This document shows positions 29,101 through 40,117 of a stretch of 64,000 nt of DNA, in pieces. How positions within the stretch are numbered: the first letter of the stretch is position 1; each line of letters opens with the position of its first letter. This stretch comes from Cafeteria roenbergensis (Eukaryota; Sar; Bigyra; Bicosoecida; Cafeteriaceae). The notes beneath the pieces were generated by a model that did no database searches, was not told the DNA's origin, and worked only from the letters and a program-made list of their open reading frames with translations. Made by a program: the position numbers and the translations under genes. Location of the stretch: contig VLTN01000005.1 in NCBI GenBank assembly GCA_008330645.1, positions 620,001 through 684,000 of the forward strand, in the 5' to 3' direction.

Positions 29101-32100
29101 CTGGCGGACGAGTCCGCGGCGGTCATCACCCTGTCGTCGGGGTCATCCAACCGAGGCGAAATCGTGTCCGTCAGCCCGGCCGCCTGCCGCGCCCTCCTCG
29201 CGCCCAGGGCGTCCGCCATCGTCGGCGCCAACGTGCGGGCCATCATCCCGTCGCCCTGGCAGGAGGGCCACGGCCGCTTCCTCAGCGGGTTCGGCCGCAG
29301 CGTCCACGGCCGCTCGGCGGTGCTGGGCCGCTGCTTGGTGATGCCGGTGCAGCTGATGGACGGCTCCATCGCGCCATTCTACATGGCCTTCGCCGAGGGC
29401 CCGCCGGACCCGGCGTCGCTGCAGCCGCGGCTGGCCGCCGTGATCCAGCCCGTGCCGTCGGACGAGCACCTCATCGTGTTCGGCGGGGCACAGGATGGCT
29501 TCCGCATCCACAGCGCGTCGCGCGGGTCACTGGACCTGCTCGGGCTGGACGGCACCACCCTGGCCGAGCGCCACTCCACCATGCTGGCCTTCTGCCCCTC
29601 CGCAGCGCCCGGCTTCGTGCCCTTTGCCGCGGCCATCTCCGAGTCGGACGAGGCCCTGCTGATGCGCTCCAACGCGTCGCTCATCCACCACGCGCGAACG
29701 CTGCGCTCGGCGATGCTGGCGCGGATGGAGGGGGCCTCCGTGGGCCAGGGGCTCCGCGCTGTGCCGTCCAGCGCGTCGCTGCTCGGCAACGCCATGCTTG
29801 CGGTCCCGTCGGTGGTCGAGGAGCACCCCGCTGGGGCGAGCGCGCTGCTCCCTGTGCTGCCGCTCACAGAGCTGACTTCCACCGGGCTGGTGCCGGTCGA
29901 CGCGGTGCCGGGCCAGCCCCCGGTCCTGCTGGCAGGATCGGTCCAGCGCATCAGCGTCGAGGGCCGAGACCACTTCATGCTGCGCTGGACGCCGACCAAC
30001 CTCAGCTTCCCGTCCGGGATCAGCAGGGACGGCAGCACGGTGCGCGCCGAGGTGCTCGCCGACGAGGAGGACGACGACAGCGCCGTGGACGAGGGCGCGA
30101 TCACGGCCGACGCCTCGCTCCTGGGTGGCGCCGACGGGGCGGCAAGCAGCACCGGCGTGGCGGCGTCCGACGACGACGACAGCAGCGGGCTGTCTGGCGA
30201 CGCCAAGGGCCTGCCCGTGGGAATCGCCGGCGGCGGCGCGGCAGCCGCGCGGGCCGCCCAGGGCGACGCAACGGACGGCGCGGCTGAGATGGACAGCTTC
30301 GCCAACGCCGTGAGCAGCGCGGCCGGCAAGCCGCTGCTGCACCCCCAGCCCCCGGCGTCGGCCCAGAGCGGGTCCGACATTGGCCCGGTGCGGTCGTCCT
30401 CCTCGGAGCAGAGGGACCGAAGCTTCCCGCACCTGGCGGTGCAGACGAGCCTGACCCCCACCCACCACGACAGCAGCAAGATGCGCACCCCGCTGTCGGC
30501 AGCAGCGGTGCTCCCGGGCCGGCTGCGGCACATGCCCGGGCGGCGCGCCGACGCCAAGGCCGCGCCCTCGCCGGCCCTGCGGGGCATCCGGCGGGAGTCC
30601 ATGGGCGTGGCCGGCACCCCCACGGCGCAGCGCAAGGTGTCCATCATGGAGGGCCAGGGGCAGCGCAGGTCGTCGCTTGCCGCCTCGGGCCCACCACCCG
30701 CCAGGTCGCGTGGCTTCGCCGACGCCAGCTCCGTTGGGTCGAGCGGCTCCTCCACCGTCGTTTCCGTCATGAAGTCCTTCACGCGGCTCAACGGCGACCT
30801 CGAGCCCGAGGTGCACCGCGTGAGGGTGGTCCTGGCTCTGACGGCCGCCGCGCTGCTGGCAGCCGCCATCGCTGTGGCGGTGTACATGCCCGCCGTCGGG
30901 CAGAACGTGCAGGACCTGTCGCTGGGCGTGCAGCTCTCGGCGAACCGGCTCCAGACTATGCAGGAGGCGTGGCAGGCCGTGCAGGAGATCGGAAGGAACG
31001 CCACCACGCAGGCAACCAACCCCGAAAAGCTGGAGCGCGAGGGGGTGACCCCCGTTGAGGTGGAGCTGATCTGGCTGAATCAGGCAATCGACGCGATGAT
31101 CGAGACAGGCAAGAAGCTGCTCACGCTGGGCCCGAGCGCCGGGCCGCGCGGAAATGACTTCGACCTCAACCACCTCATACCCATCACGGAGCCAGCCCTG
31201 GCTGCCGGCCGCCCTGCGGGCACGAGCCTTCTGAGCGTGGCCGAGGCGGAGTCGTTCATGTACGCGCAGTTCCGGACCGTGGCGACGGCGCTGCCCGCGG
31301 ACCTGGCCTTGGACCGTGTGCAGTACGCCATCGCCGTGCTGTCCATCAACGCTGACACGTACGCCGAGGCTCTCGCCATGTCACTCGACCAGCGGCACGC
31401 GGACCTGGCGGCCGTGGGGCCTCGCCTGCTGCTCGAGCTGCTGTCCGCGGGGGCGGTGTTCCTCTTCGTCGTGGTTCTGGCCTCGCTGGCCGTGTCCGTG
31501 TCCGCCGTCCGGGCGCTGGGCCAGCGGCAGGAGGACACGCTGACGCTCATGCTGGCCATCCCGCGCCAGGCAGCGTCAGCGCTGCGCGACCGGTCCACGA
31601 CCAACCTCGAGAAGGCAATTGCGGAGGGCGAGGAGCAGGTGGCCGAGGCGGAGGACGCGTCGGCGCTCGGCGGGGGGGGCGGGGACGGCAGCACCCCTGC
31701 CCGCGGGGCGACCGGCCTCGGCGGCGGCGCGCCGCTCGGGGACGACGACGAGATGCAGCGGCTGATCGTGGAGGAGGCGGAGGCCGCGGAGCGCTGGTCA
31801 GCCGTGCTGCGCAAGGTGCGGAGGCGCGAGGCGCGCCGTCAGGCCGGCAGCGGCGTCAAGGGCAGGCCGCACACTGACTCCAGCCACTTCACATGCAAGT
31901 CCATCAGCCGGCTGCTGCTGCCGAACCTGCTCGTGGCGGCGTGGCTGGGCACCGTGGTGGTGGCCACGGTGCTCTCCCAGGAGCTCGCGCTCTCCCAGGC
32001 CACGCGCATCAGCCGCGTGGCTGCGGCGTCCAGCGCGGCGGTGGATGCGGTGCAGCTGGCAGCCGGCCTGATTCAGACGACCAACGAGACGTTCGGCACC

Positions 32101-33204
32101 GGGGGGATGGCGCTGAACGACGACGCCGTCGCCGCGCAGTCCTGGCGCGACGCCCTGCACCAGGGCCTTCCGCAGCGCATTGACAAGCTGCGCAGGGTCA
32201 CGTACCGCGCCGACAACGTGTCCGCGGCCATGAGGCTGCTTGTGTTCGGGGGCGACGTCTGCAGCACGGCTGGGGTTTGCGAGTCGCTGCCTCCCCTCAG
32301 CGGCGATACTGCCCCCGACGCGCGCAGGCTGCTGCTGGACAACGGGTGCTGGAACGCACGGGCCACGCCGTTTGCCTACGACTGCGGCGTGGTGGGCAAC
32401 GGCGTGATGCTCGAGGGGCTGCTGACGGCGACCGCGCGGATCACAGCGCTCGCCAGGCAGGTGGCGCGGTCCGTGCCCGTGCCGCCGGGCCGCGTGTACA
32501 GCCTCAAGACGGAGACCAACGTGGAGAGCGTGGCCATCATGGTGTCGATCAACTCCCCCCACGTGCAGGCGGCCCTCGAGCGGGCCCGCAACGAGCTGCT
32601 GGCTCGCACATCGGAGATCATCTCGTCCTCCACCGGCTTTGCGGTCAGCTTCACCTGGGGCTTTTGCGCCTGCTACGTGGTCCTCGTCACTGCGTGGTAC
32701 TGGGGCAGCGTCAAGTCCCTGGCAGAGCCCCTCCGCGAGTCCAGGGAGCTGTTCCGCTTCGTCCCCGGGGCGCTGCTTGACGCCATGCCCTCGCTCAAGA
32801 CGCGGCTCCGGGAGATGGCGGCGGACGCAAACGCGGGCCGCACAGGCCGCACGCGGCAGCCCAAGGGCGCGTCGCGCACGTGGGCGCAGTGGTGCGCGCG
32901 CACATGCTGTTCCCGGTCGGCGAAGCAGGCGCCGCGCCCCCCCCGGGTCATCGTCCCCGCGGAAGCGTCGGAGCGCGCCTCGAGCCTCCGCGACGACAGC
33001 ACCGCGCCCCCGCCGGAGTCGCATCACGTGACCATTGCCGCCATGGTGCCGAACACGTCCGACGCTGACACCCCTGCCAGCGATGCCAGGCTCTTGGCGT
33101 CCAACTCGCAAGTCGGCGGCCTCGGAGACACGGCAGACACTCTGCACGACGAGGGAGGGGACTCCGGTTCGGATGGTGGACCTGGCGCAGATGGGTCGCA
33201 GTGA
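26151..33204 (+). CDS. Giant TmcB-like TPR/PAS polytopic membrane protein, 2169 aa
   Basis: Four exons: 26151-26277, 26465-26997, 27217-27399 and 27538-33204. Donors are GTGAGC, GTGAGT and GTGAGC. The N-terminal third has about eight hydrophobic helices (for example VAFQVLLALAAAWAVIFVAM and GVLVAIAIVLALFAVL). Around residue 583 begin TPR-like helices (LLDEAEKAYRAAMQGFDSSG), then the hallmark block FGKLLWYNPDSPSILRAYAG and AAEMLSRAERVEE at about 725-765. A PAS-like domain follows at about 780-940 (IITSLSSGSS-type start, then RAIIPSPWQEGHGRFLSGF). The rest has four further spans near residues 1380, 1590, 1750 and 1995, separated by large disordered or coiled segments. This layout matches TmcB/TmcC-type proteins abundant in ciliates, oomycetes and bicosoecids, whose function is unknown; PAS domains suggest sensing. 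The exact first Met is uncertain. Confidence 0.85.
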
Positions 33205-33561
33205 GAAGGATTGCACTTGTGCTCCGGCGCTGCTGGCCGGGAGCCGGCCCCGGCATGCACCATGAGCCTCGCGGCGCGAGTATTGAATTTGTACGTTTGC
33301 TCCCCAATGCTGCAGGACCGCCGTGTCGTCGATTGTGCTGCCACCCTGACAGAGCGCACGCACCAAGCCACACCCACAAAGGAGCCTCGAGTGCGCGCCT
33401 CGCCGCGCGCCCACAGCTCGCCTCGAGCGTTTGATGTTGCCGCACGCTTCTGGCGGCTGCTCGGGCTCTGCCGCGATTTCGGTTTGCGTTGCCACAAACT
33501 CGCCGCACTGCGGGGCGCCGAGAAGAGAGCTTGGCAGGGCAGCGGCTCCGTTGCGCCAACC
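33205..33561. other. Intergenic, promoter of the voltage-sensor-like gene
   Basis: 3' flank of the TmcB-like gene and 5' flank of the next plus-strand gene. By eye less GC-rich than the coding sequence. No repeat or motif to report. Confidence 0.4.
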
Positions 33562-34428
33562 ATGAACTTTGATGAGTTTGTGGCCGTTCAGCGGCGCAAG
33601 CGAGCGGCCGCCTCCACGGAAGCCGGCAAGGCAGCCAGCGGAGCGGCGGCGCCTGACCGCGCCCCCGAGGCCTCGGTGTCCGCGTTTCTGGGGTCGCGCG
33701 GCTTTGGCCTGACGGTCATAGCGCTGTTGTTGGTGGAGTGCGCGGCGATGCCACTCAGCCTCACCAAGGCGGACCATTGGGCGCAGTTTGCTGGCGAGGG
33801 CGCCGTTTACCTGGCTGTGGCTGCCTCGCTCGTGGAGCTGCTGTTGAGCGCGGCATCGGTGGACAAGTTTCGGGTGCTCATCGTGGTGGACGCGGTGCTG
33901 CAGGCCGGTCTGGGGCTGGCGCTCTTTCTGCGGGTGGCGCAAGACTACCCGTGGCTTGCCTGGGCGCCGTTTGCGCGCAGCTTTCGCATCTTGGACTGCA
34001 TCGCGGCTTTTGACGCTGCGTGGCAGCGGCTGCTAGATGCGTCGGAGGAGGACCTCCGCGCCGCCCGGCGCCGCGCGGGAGAGCTGACGCGCGAGCTGGA
34101 GGAGGCACGGGCCTCGGCCACGCGCGAAGACGAGACGAACCTGCGGCTGAAGGAGGCGCTCGACATGCGGGAGGAGGACGTGGAGATGCTCACGGCAGCG
34201 CTGCAGATCGCAGCGCAGCAGCAGGCCGAGTGGGAAGCGGGCGCCGAAGCCGGGGCAGGTCGCCGTGTGGGGGGCGCGGCCGCGGCAGCAGGCGCAGACG
34301 CGACAGCGCGCCCTGCCGCGGCCGGGGCGGGCGGGCCGGCCAAGGCACCGACGGGCTCGACAGCCGGCGTCCGGCGGCGCGGGGGCAAGCGCATCGTCGT
34401 GGGGGAGGACATGTCAGCAACGCAGTGA
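33562..34428 (+). CDS. Voltage-sensor-like four-helix membrane protein with coiled coil (Hv1-like candidate), 288 aa
   Basis: Single exon, ATG at 33562. Four hydrophobic segments fill residues 45-150: FGLTVIALLLVECAAMPLSL, AVYLAVAASLVELLLSAA, FRVLIVVDAVLQAGLGLALF and a shorter fourth (WLAWAPFARSFRILDCIAAF). A long charged coiled coil follows (ELTRELEEARASATREDETN, then LKEALDMREEDVEMLTAAL), then an Ala/Gly-rich tail with a basic cluster (RRRGGKRIVV). Four spans, acidic residues in S2 (VELLL) and S3 (VVDAV) and a C-terminal coiled coil match the plan of Hv1 proton channels, which dimerise through such coils. S4 has only two Arg in R-x-x-R spacing, fewer than the three of classical Hv1, so voltage sensing may be weak or lost. 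The identification is tentative. Confidence 0.7.
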   Translation: MNFDEFVAVQRRKRAAASTEAGKAASGAAAPDRAPEASVSAFLGSRGFGLTVIALLLVECAAMPLSLTKADHWAQFAGEGAVYLAVAASLVELLLSAASVDKFRVLIVVDAVLQAGLGLALFLRVAQDYPWLAWAPFARSFRILDCIAAFDAAWQRLLDASEEDLRAARRRAGELTRELEEARASATREDETNLRLKEALDMREEDVEMLTAALQIAAQQQAEWEAGAEAGAGRRVGGAAAAAGADATARPAAAGAGGPAKAPTGSTAGVRRRGGKRIVVGEDMSATQ

Positions 34429-34743
34429 GTGCGAGGGAGGGGCGGGTGCTGGCTGGCACCGCGACTGGTTGCTCGGAGCTGGCGCCCGAGCGCTCGCTCG
34501 TCCGCCTGCCGCCGCCTCCCCACCTTTGTCGGGGATGTATAATCAGGCTGTGGTTGAGCGCTGCTGCACCGGCAAGCGCCACCCCACGCATTCACAGCAC
34601 GCATCCACACATTGCAACACTTTGCAGAGCTTTGCGGGCAGACACACAATGACAAGGACAGAACCAGCTGCCGCCGGGCGAGGCCCCGGCTGGCGCGAAG
34701 CACCCCAAGGAGGCTGCTTTGTTGTTGCTTTTTGCGCCGAGGC
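34429..34743. other. Convergent intergenic region
   Basis: 3' flanks of the voltage-sensor-like gene and the carbonic anhydrase gene. Contains a short T/A-richer patch (GGGGATGTATAATCAGG, about 34532-34548). No gene. Confidence 0.4.
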
Positions 34744-35934
34744 TCACGGGTCCAGCACGGTGACCAGGCCCGTGCCGAGGGCGTAGTAGCCGCAGTAGAC
34801 GCGGACGTGGCCCTCCTCCACCAGCTTGCGCACCACCGCGCACTCCTTGAGGACGTTTGCGAGGGTGGCGCGTGCGTGCTGGCGCACGGCCATGTCGATG
34901 AGCTCCGTGCGGTCCACGTCCTCTGGCGCCGAGTCGATTGTGGGCTGGATTGTGGCGCGCATCTTGTCCAGGATCGTGGGGATGCACGAGTGCTCCGGGA
35001 GGCCAGTCTCTTTGTCCACGATGTGGCCCACCGCAGCCGTAACCGCCCCGCACGACTGGTGACCGAGGATCAGCAGGATAGGGGAGCCGGCGTGGGCGCA
35101 ACCGTACTCGATGGACGCGATTGCACCGTCAGTCAGCACGTTGCCGGCGTTGCGAACCACGAAGAGGTCGCCAGGGCCGCAAGCGAATGCGAGGGACGGG
35201 CTGATGCGAGAGTCGGAGCAGGTCAGCACAGTCGCAATGGGGTTCTGGCCCCGGGTGAGGCGATCGCGAACCTCGGTGGTCGTGCGACGAGGGCCGCGCG
35301 TGTTCTGGCCCTCGATGTACTGACGGTTGCCCTCCATCAGCCACTTCCACGCCTCCTCGGGGTCGTCGCGAATCACCTGCGCGTGCGTTGGGCGCGGGAT
35401 CGGGGCCGAAAATCTTCGCAGCGCGGGCGTATCGGTGACTACGTGCCCAGGCGACAGGCTGACCCTCGCGACCCTGGCATCGGTTGTCGCGAGGTTGCGT
35501 CCCCGCGCTCAGCGCGAGGCCGGGAGCACGCGCGCTGGTCCGCGGGCGCGAGCAGGGGTCCCGCTGGAACGACGACGCGCGGGGCCGGGGCGCGCCCTCG
35601 AGGGGCAGTCGGCGGTGGGGACAGCGGGCAGCTGGTTGTCAGGCGGCCAGCTCACCTCAGCAGGGCGCGGCTTTGAGCTCGCAGTGGCGGCGCCTCCCGC
35701 CGTGCCTGAGCCTGCGAGCGGACCACGCACACGGAGTCACAATCCAGGGGTCGGGCGGGTGGCCGCTTTCGGCCCTGCCGCGGCGCCTGCAGCAGCCAGT
35801 CAGCTGGGCGAGCACAACACTGCCTTTGGAGCCATGGCACGCGCCCACGTGGCCAGAGGGGCGGCCTCCTCACCGGCGGCGACGAGGGGAGGCTCGGGCT
35901 TGACCTCGCCCCCCTTTGAGCACGCGTGTCCCAT
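34744..35934 (-). CDS. Beta-class carbonic anhydrase with N-terminal acylation motif, 249 aa
   Basis: Three exons: 35934-35874 (61 bases), 35711-35656 (56 bases) and 35376-34744, with introns of 162 and 279 bases, donors GTGAGG and GTGAGC. Interconverts CO2 and bicarbonate. Zinc ligands and the catalytic pair are intact: CSDSR at residues 92-96 (Cys, Asp, Arg) and GHQSCGAV with His145 and Cys148. Conserved FVVRNAGNVLT and ASIEYGCAHAG lie between. The spliced N-terminus MGHACSKGGEVKPEPPLVAA has Gly2, Cys5 and Ser6, a pattern for N-myristoylation with palmitoylation, so the enzyme is probably tethered to a membrane, perhaps plasma or ciliary. Exon 3 is certain; exons 1 and 2 were inferred from phase-consistent splice sites. 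The frame also stays open about 110 bases into the second intron with a presequence-like peptide (see findings). Confidence 0.82.
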
Positions 35935-36189
35935 GCAAGCCAGCTTTGGAGTCCTCTTGGGAGGCGAGCACAAGTGCTTCCCCAGAGTTGCCGGCGGGGG
36001 TCCGGCTCCATACGCACAAAATATTTCATCGATCGGGCCCGCAGCTCTGCCGGCCGGGCGCGACAGCAGAGTCGTCGCTGGCGAGCCGGGGCACCGTCCG
36101 GCCGGGCTCTCCGAGGCCCCGCTGCTGGTCGACGCGCGTGCCTGGCACTCCCTGACTGGCCGTCGGCCGCACGCCTCGGGCCGAGGCGG
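35935..36189. promoter_or_regulatory. Divergent promoter region, carbonic anhydrase and lipid-binding fusion gene
   Basis: 255 bases between oppositely directed start codons. It contains the most AT-rich short patch of the area, AAAATATTTCATCGATC at 36018-36034, plausible as a shared core element. Not proven. Confidence 0.5.
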
Positions 36190-39100
36190 ATGGACGCCAC
36201 GCTGCGCGCGGTGGCGCAATCGCCGCATGTTTCAGACGACACGGTGAGCGCTGAGCGCCCCGCGGCAGGCAGCGCGGGACCGGCTTTCCCATGGGGCGCA
36301 AGCGGCTGCTGGCGGGTCAGCCTCGCGAGCCCGCCGCCCCGACCCTGCCTCCTGCGCGCCCCTCCTGCAGAAAGCCCGCATTGAAGCGCTCAGCAAGCAG
36401 GCGCAGCACGGCGTGTGCAAGGCGCTGCCGCCCCCGAGCTCCCACGCCGGGCGCCAGGTCTGGGAAGAGTGGAGCCGGATGGCCTACATGACCAAGGCGC
36501 GGGCCCGCGAGCTCTTCGAGCTGGAGGCGGGCGAGGCGCTGCGGACGGATGCCGCGGCCACAACTGCAGCGGCGAGCGGAGCAGAGCTGCAACCGGACGG
36601 CGGCCACAGATCTGCGGCTCGGGCCGCGGGCGCTGCGGCACCCGCCGCGCGCGCGCCGACAGCCCCCCAGCGAGAGAGTGGCGCTCCGGGCCAGCCGACC
36701 CGCGGCACCCTTGCGGGGCTTCTCGAGCCTGCCGCTCGCGGATCAACTGCGCCTCCGGCCCGACCGACCACGCGCATGGAGTCGGCCACCGATGCCGCGC
36801 CCAGCGCCCAGCAGCCCGCCGGCGCCGAGTGCCCGTGGCCCAGCACGGTTCGCGGGACCCTCTTGAAGCGGTGCGGAGTGCACGGCTGGCGGCCGCGCTA
36901 TGCCACGCTCAAGCCGTCGGCCAAGGTGTTCCGGTACAGCCGCGCCAAGGACGACGCGGTCCCGCGCTTCCAGATGACCCTGGACGCCTCGGTGAGCCTC
37001 CGCAGCCGCCCCTCGTTCAAGGCCAAGTGGCCCGGCCTGTCTTCGGCCGTGCAGGTGTTCCCCTTTGTGATCCACTCGGCGCTCGGCGACATGCACTTCG
37101 CCTCCCGGTCCGAGGAGAGCCGCTCCAAGTGGATCGACGCCCTCACGTGGTCCGTCGGGCTGCCGGAGCCCATCGCCGGGAGGCCCGGCGCGTCCAGGCG
37201 CACGCTTGGCGCGCCCAGCCCGGCTGGCTCCCTGACGCCCGTCTCGCGCTCCTCCACGCGTCTGGGCACCGGCGGGGCGGGCGCCGGGGCGGGCAGCCAC
37301 CCTCGCGGCTCCGCCGAGCCGAGGGCGCTGTTTGCGCGGCCCAGCCAGTCGGACGAGGGCGAGGACGCCGCCGCCGGTGTTGGGGAGGGCGACTCCGGGG
37401 CGGACGGCGAGGACGCGCCCTCGGGGCCCGACTCCGAGGGCCAGAGCGACGACGAGGACGCGAGCGCGGACGGCGAGGACGATGACGCGGCCTCGAGCGG
37501 GTTCGGCCCGGTGCCTGCCGAGGGCGTGCCGGCCTGGGCCGTGCGGGCCGGAGCGCAGCACCAGCGCGAGGCCATCATGCGCTGCTCTGAGGAGGGCAAG
37601 GCGAGGTGCTGGACCCCCAGCGGGGCCAAGAGCGGGATGCAGTGCTTCACGGCCAAGGGGGGCCCTCCGGGGGCCCGAGGCGACGGCGTGGTGCCCTGGC
37701 CGCTCGCGGCCATCCTCGACATCCTCCAGAACCACAGGGAGGACGTCGACGAGCAGCTCGTGTCGCAGACGCACCTCGCCACCATATCCAACCACTACAT
37801 CGTGTCCCAGATGCGCTACAAGTCCCCCTCCGTCTTTGTCGGCCCGCGCGAGTTCGTCACGCTCACCCACTGGAAAGTCTGGGGGGGGTCGGAGGCCGCC
37901 GATGTTGGCATTCCCGACGGAACGCTTGTCATCTCCGCGTCGTCCACGTCCATCCCGGAGAGCATCACCTCCGCCCCCGTGACGGCGGGGCACACGCGGG
38001 GCGAGGTCCCCATCGGGGGCTGGGTGGTGCGGCCGCGGCCGCCCGCCACCCCGGGTGCGGTCAGCACCGTGTGCGATGCCGTGTACATGAGCACGCTCGA
38101 CCCCAAGGGCAGCCTTCCGCACTCCGTGGTGCAGGTTGCCGTTGCAAAGCAGGCGATGATGGTCAAGGCCCTCAATGACGCCCTGGCCGCCAGGTACGGC
38201 GGGCCGACCTGGGACAAGGCCCCCAAGGCAAGGGCCAGCGGGCCGGCGCAGCAGCTGCGAAACGACGGATGGGCGCCCCCCTCGGCAGCGTCGCGCGCCA
38301 AGCGCGCGCGGGCAGCAGGAGCGGCGGCGTCGGGTGGGGGCGCCGCGCGCACCAAGCCGTCCGCGGTCGCGCCGCGCCCTGCGGCGTCGTCGCCCGCGCC
38401 GCGGGAAGCGCCCGGGAAGCAGGCGGCCAACGGAGCGCCGTCGAGCTCTGCCGCCTCGTCGGCCGCCAGCAGCAAGCCTTCGGGCCGCGCTCTGGAGGCG
38501 GACACCCTCGCCGCGACGGGTGCTGGTCGCAGCGACTGGCTCCGCCTCCCGGCCGAGGAGGACCCCTCGCTGAGCCGCCCCCACCGCATCAACCCGCTGG
38601 CCTTCCTCGTGCTGCTGCTGCCCGTGCTGGCGTGGGTTCTGGCGGCAGCCGCTGTGCCGCCCCACGACGGCGCCCCTGTCCCCGCCCTCCCCGCGCCCCC
38701 CGCGCCGCTGCTCGACGGGGCGCGCGCCTTGCTGGCCGCGACCGACGAGGCCCTCTCCACCGCGGTGGCGTGGTCTGGCCTGGCCCCGGCTTCCGACGAC
38801 GAAGTCGACGACGCCGAGGCCTCCGCCGCCGCCGCCGCAGCAGCAGCAGCAGCAGCAGTGCCCGTCAGCACGCCCGCGCCTGCCGCGCGCGATGGGCGCG
38901 CAAGCGCAGGCTCCGACGAGACTGCGGAGGTGCTGCCCTCCGGAGCCACCACCTCCAGCGGCAGCACGAGCAGCAGGAGGAGCCGCCGCGCCCGCCGCCG
39001 CCGCGCGGCTGCGCCAACGCCCGACGCTGCCGCGGCACCCGCCGAGCCCCCAGCGGCTCCCGAAGCAACCCCGCCGCCAGCGGAGCCCAGCCCCGCCCCT

Positions 39101-40117
39101 TCCCCCGACGCTGCCAGCGCCCCCGCGCCCGCCTTGGCCTTCGCCCCCGGAGCGGGCCCGCTGCCCGCAGTGCCAGGGCTGGCTGTGCTCGCTGTCGTCG
39201 TGCACCCGCACCTTGCCGCGCACGTCTTCGTGCTTGCCTGCGCCGCCTTTGCGCTGCGGTGGCTCTACCGAGCGGTGGTGGGACCCGCCTGGATGTCCAC
39301 GCGCCAGAAGCTGTCAATCGCGTCGTGGAACCCGCCCGGGGAAGGGAACATCCACGGCGCCGTGCAGCTGGACGCGACCAGGGCGCTGGCATGGCTCGCT
39401 GAGGCTCGCGCGGCCACGGGCAAGCACGTCACGGTGACCCACCTCGTGATCAAGGCCGTCGGCCTCGCGCTGCGCGCGTGTCCCCAGCTCAACGGCAGGG
39501 TGGTCCTCGGCGAGTTCATCCCGGCAGGGTCCGTCGACGTCGGGTGCCTGGTGGCCATGGAGCGCGAGGAGGGCGGCGTTCGGGCGGGAGACCTCGCCTA
39601 CACCAAGATCCTCGCCGCTGACAGGCGGCCGGTCGGCGCCATCGCCGACGACATCGCAGGCGCGGCCAAGCGCCTCCGCGCTCTCAAGGACGCAGAGTTT
39701 GAGAGCTCCAAGGGGGCGATGCGCGCGCTCCCCACCTGGGCGCTGCGCCCCGTCTCGCACTGGCTCGGCTGGGTCTCCTCCGCTCTGGGGCTGCCCATCC
39801 CCTTCATCGGCGTGCGCGCCTTCCCGGTCGGCTCCTGCATGGTCACAGCCGTTGGAGGCCTGGGACTCGACACCGCCTTCGCGCCCTTCACCCCCTTCCT
39901 CCACGTGCCCCTGCTCGTGGCCATTGGCTCGGTCAAGGACGCTGTGCTCCCCGTCGACGGCGCTCCGGCCGTGCGCAAGGCGGTCACCGTCACGGCGACC
40001 GTCGACCACCGCGTCGTGGACGGCGCGGGCGCCGCCGTACTTTCGCGCGTGCTGCGCGCCGTATTTGAGCAGCCGGCTGCTATGCTTGGCCCCCCAGCCA
40101 CTGTGGCCGTGAAGTGA
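36190..40117 (+). CDS. ACBP-PH-START-transmembrane-E2 acyltransferase fusion protein, 1266 aa
   Basis: Two exons: 36190-36243 and 36371-40117, with a 127-base phase-0 intron (GTGAGC, TGCAG). Domain order: an acyl-CoA-binding-like domain at residues 1-75 (KARIEALSKQAQHGVCKALP, then GRQVWEEWSRMAYMTKARAR); a PH domain at 175-285 (RGTLLKRCGVHGWRPRYATL, then SRSKWIDALTW); an acidic disordered stretch; a START lipid-binding domain at about 419-630 (YKSPSVFVGPREFVTLTHWK, then GEVPIGGWVVRPRPP); a membrane span at 758-781 (LAFLVLLLPVLAWVLAAAAV); a Ser/Arg/Ala/Pro linker; a second hydrophobic region at 954-989; and from 993 to the end the catalytic fold of 2-oxoacid dehydrogenase E2/CAT-type acyltransferases. 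The last shows VTHLVIKAVGLALRACPQLN and HRVVDG with His1231 and Asp1235 intact. No lipoyl or E3-binding domain exists. A membrane enzyme that takes acyl groups from acyl-CoA is inferred. Confidence 0.85.

Noticed and set aside
35652-36242. A 196-codon minus-strand frame over the carbonic anhydrase 5' exons
   Set aside because: Its frame meets the donor at 35655 in the wrong phase for the catalytic exon, and its peptide is basic low-complexity sequence.
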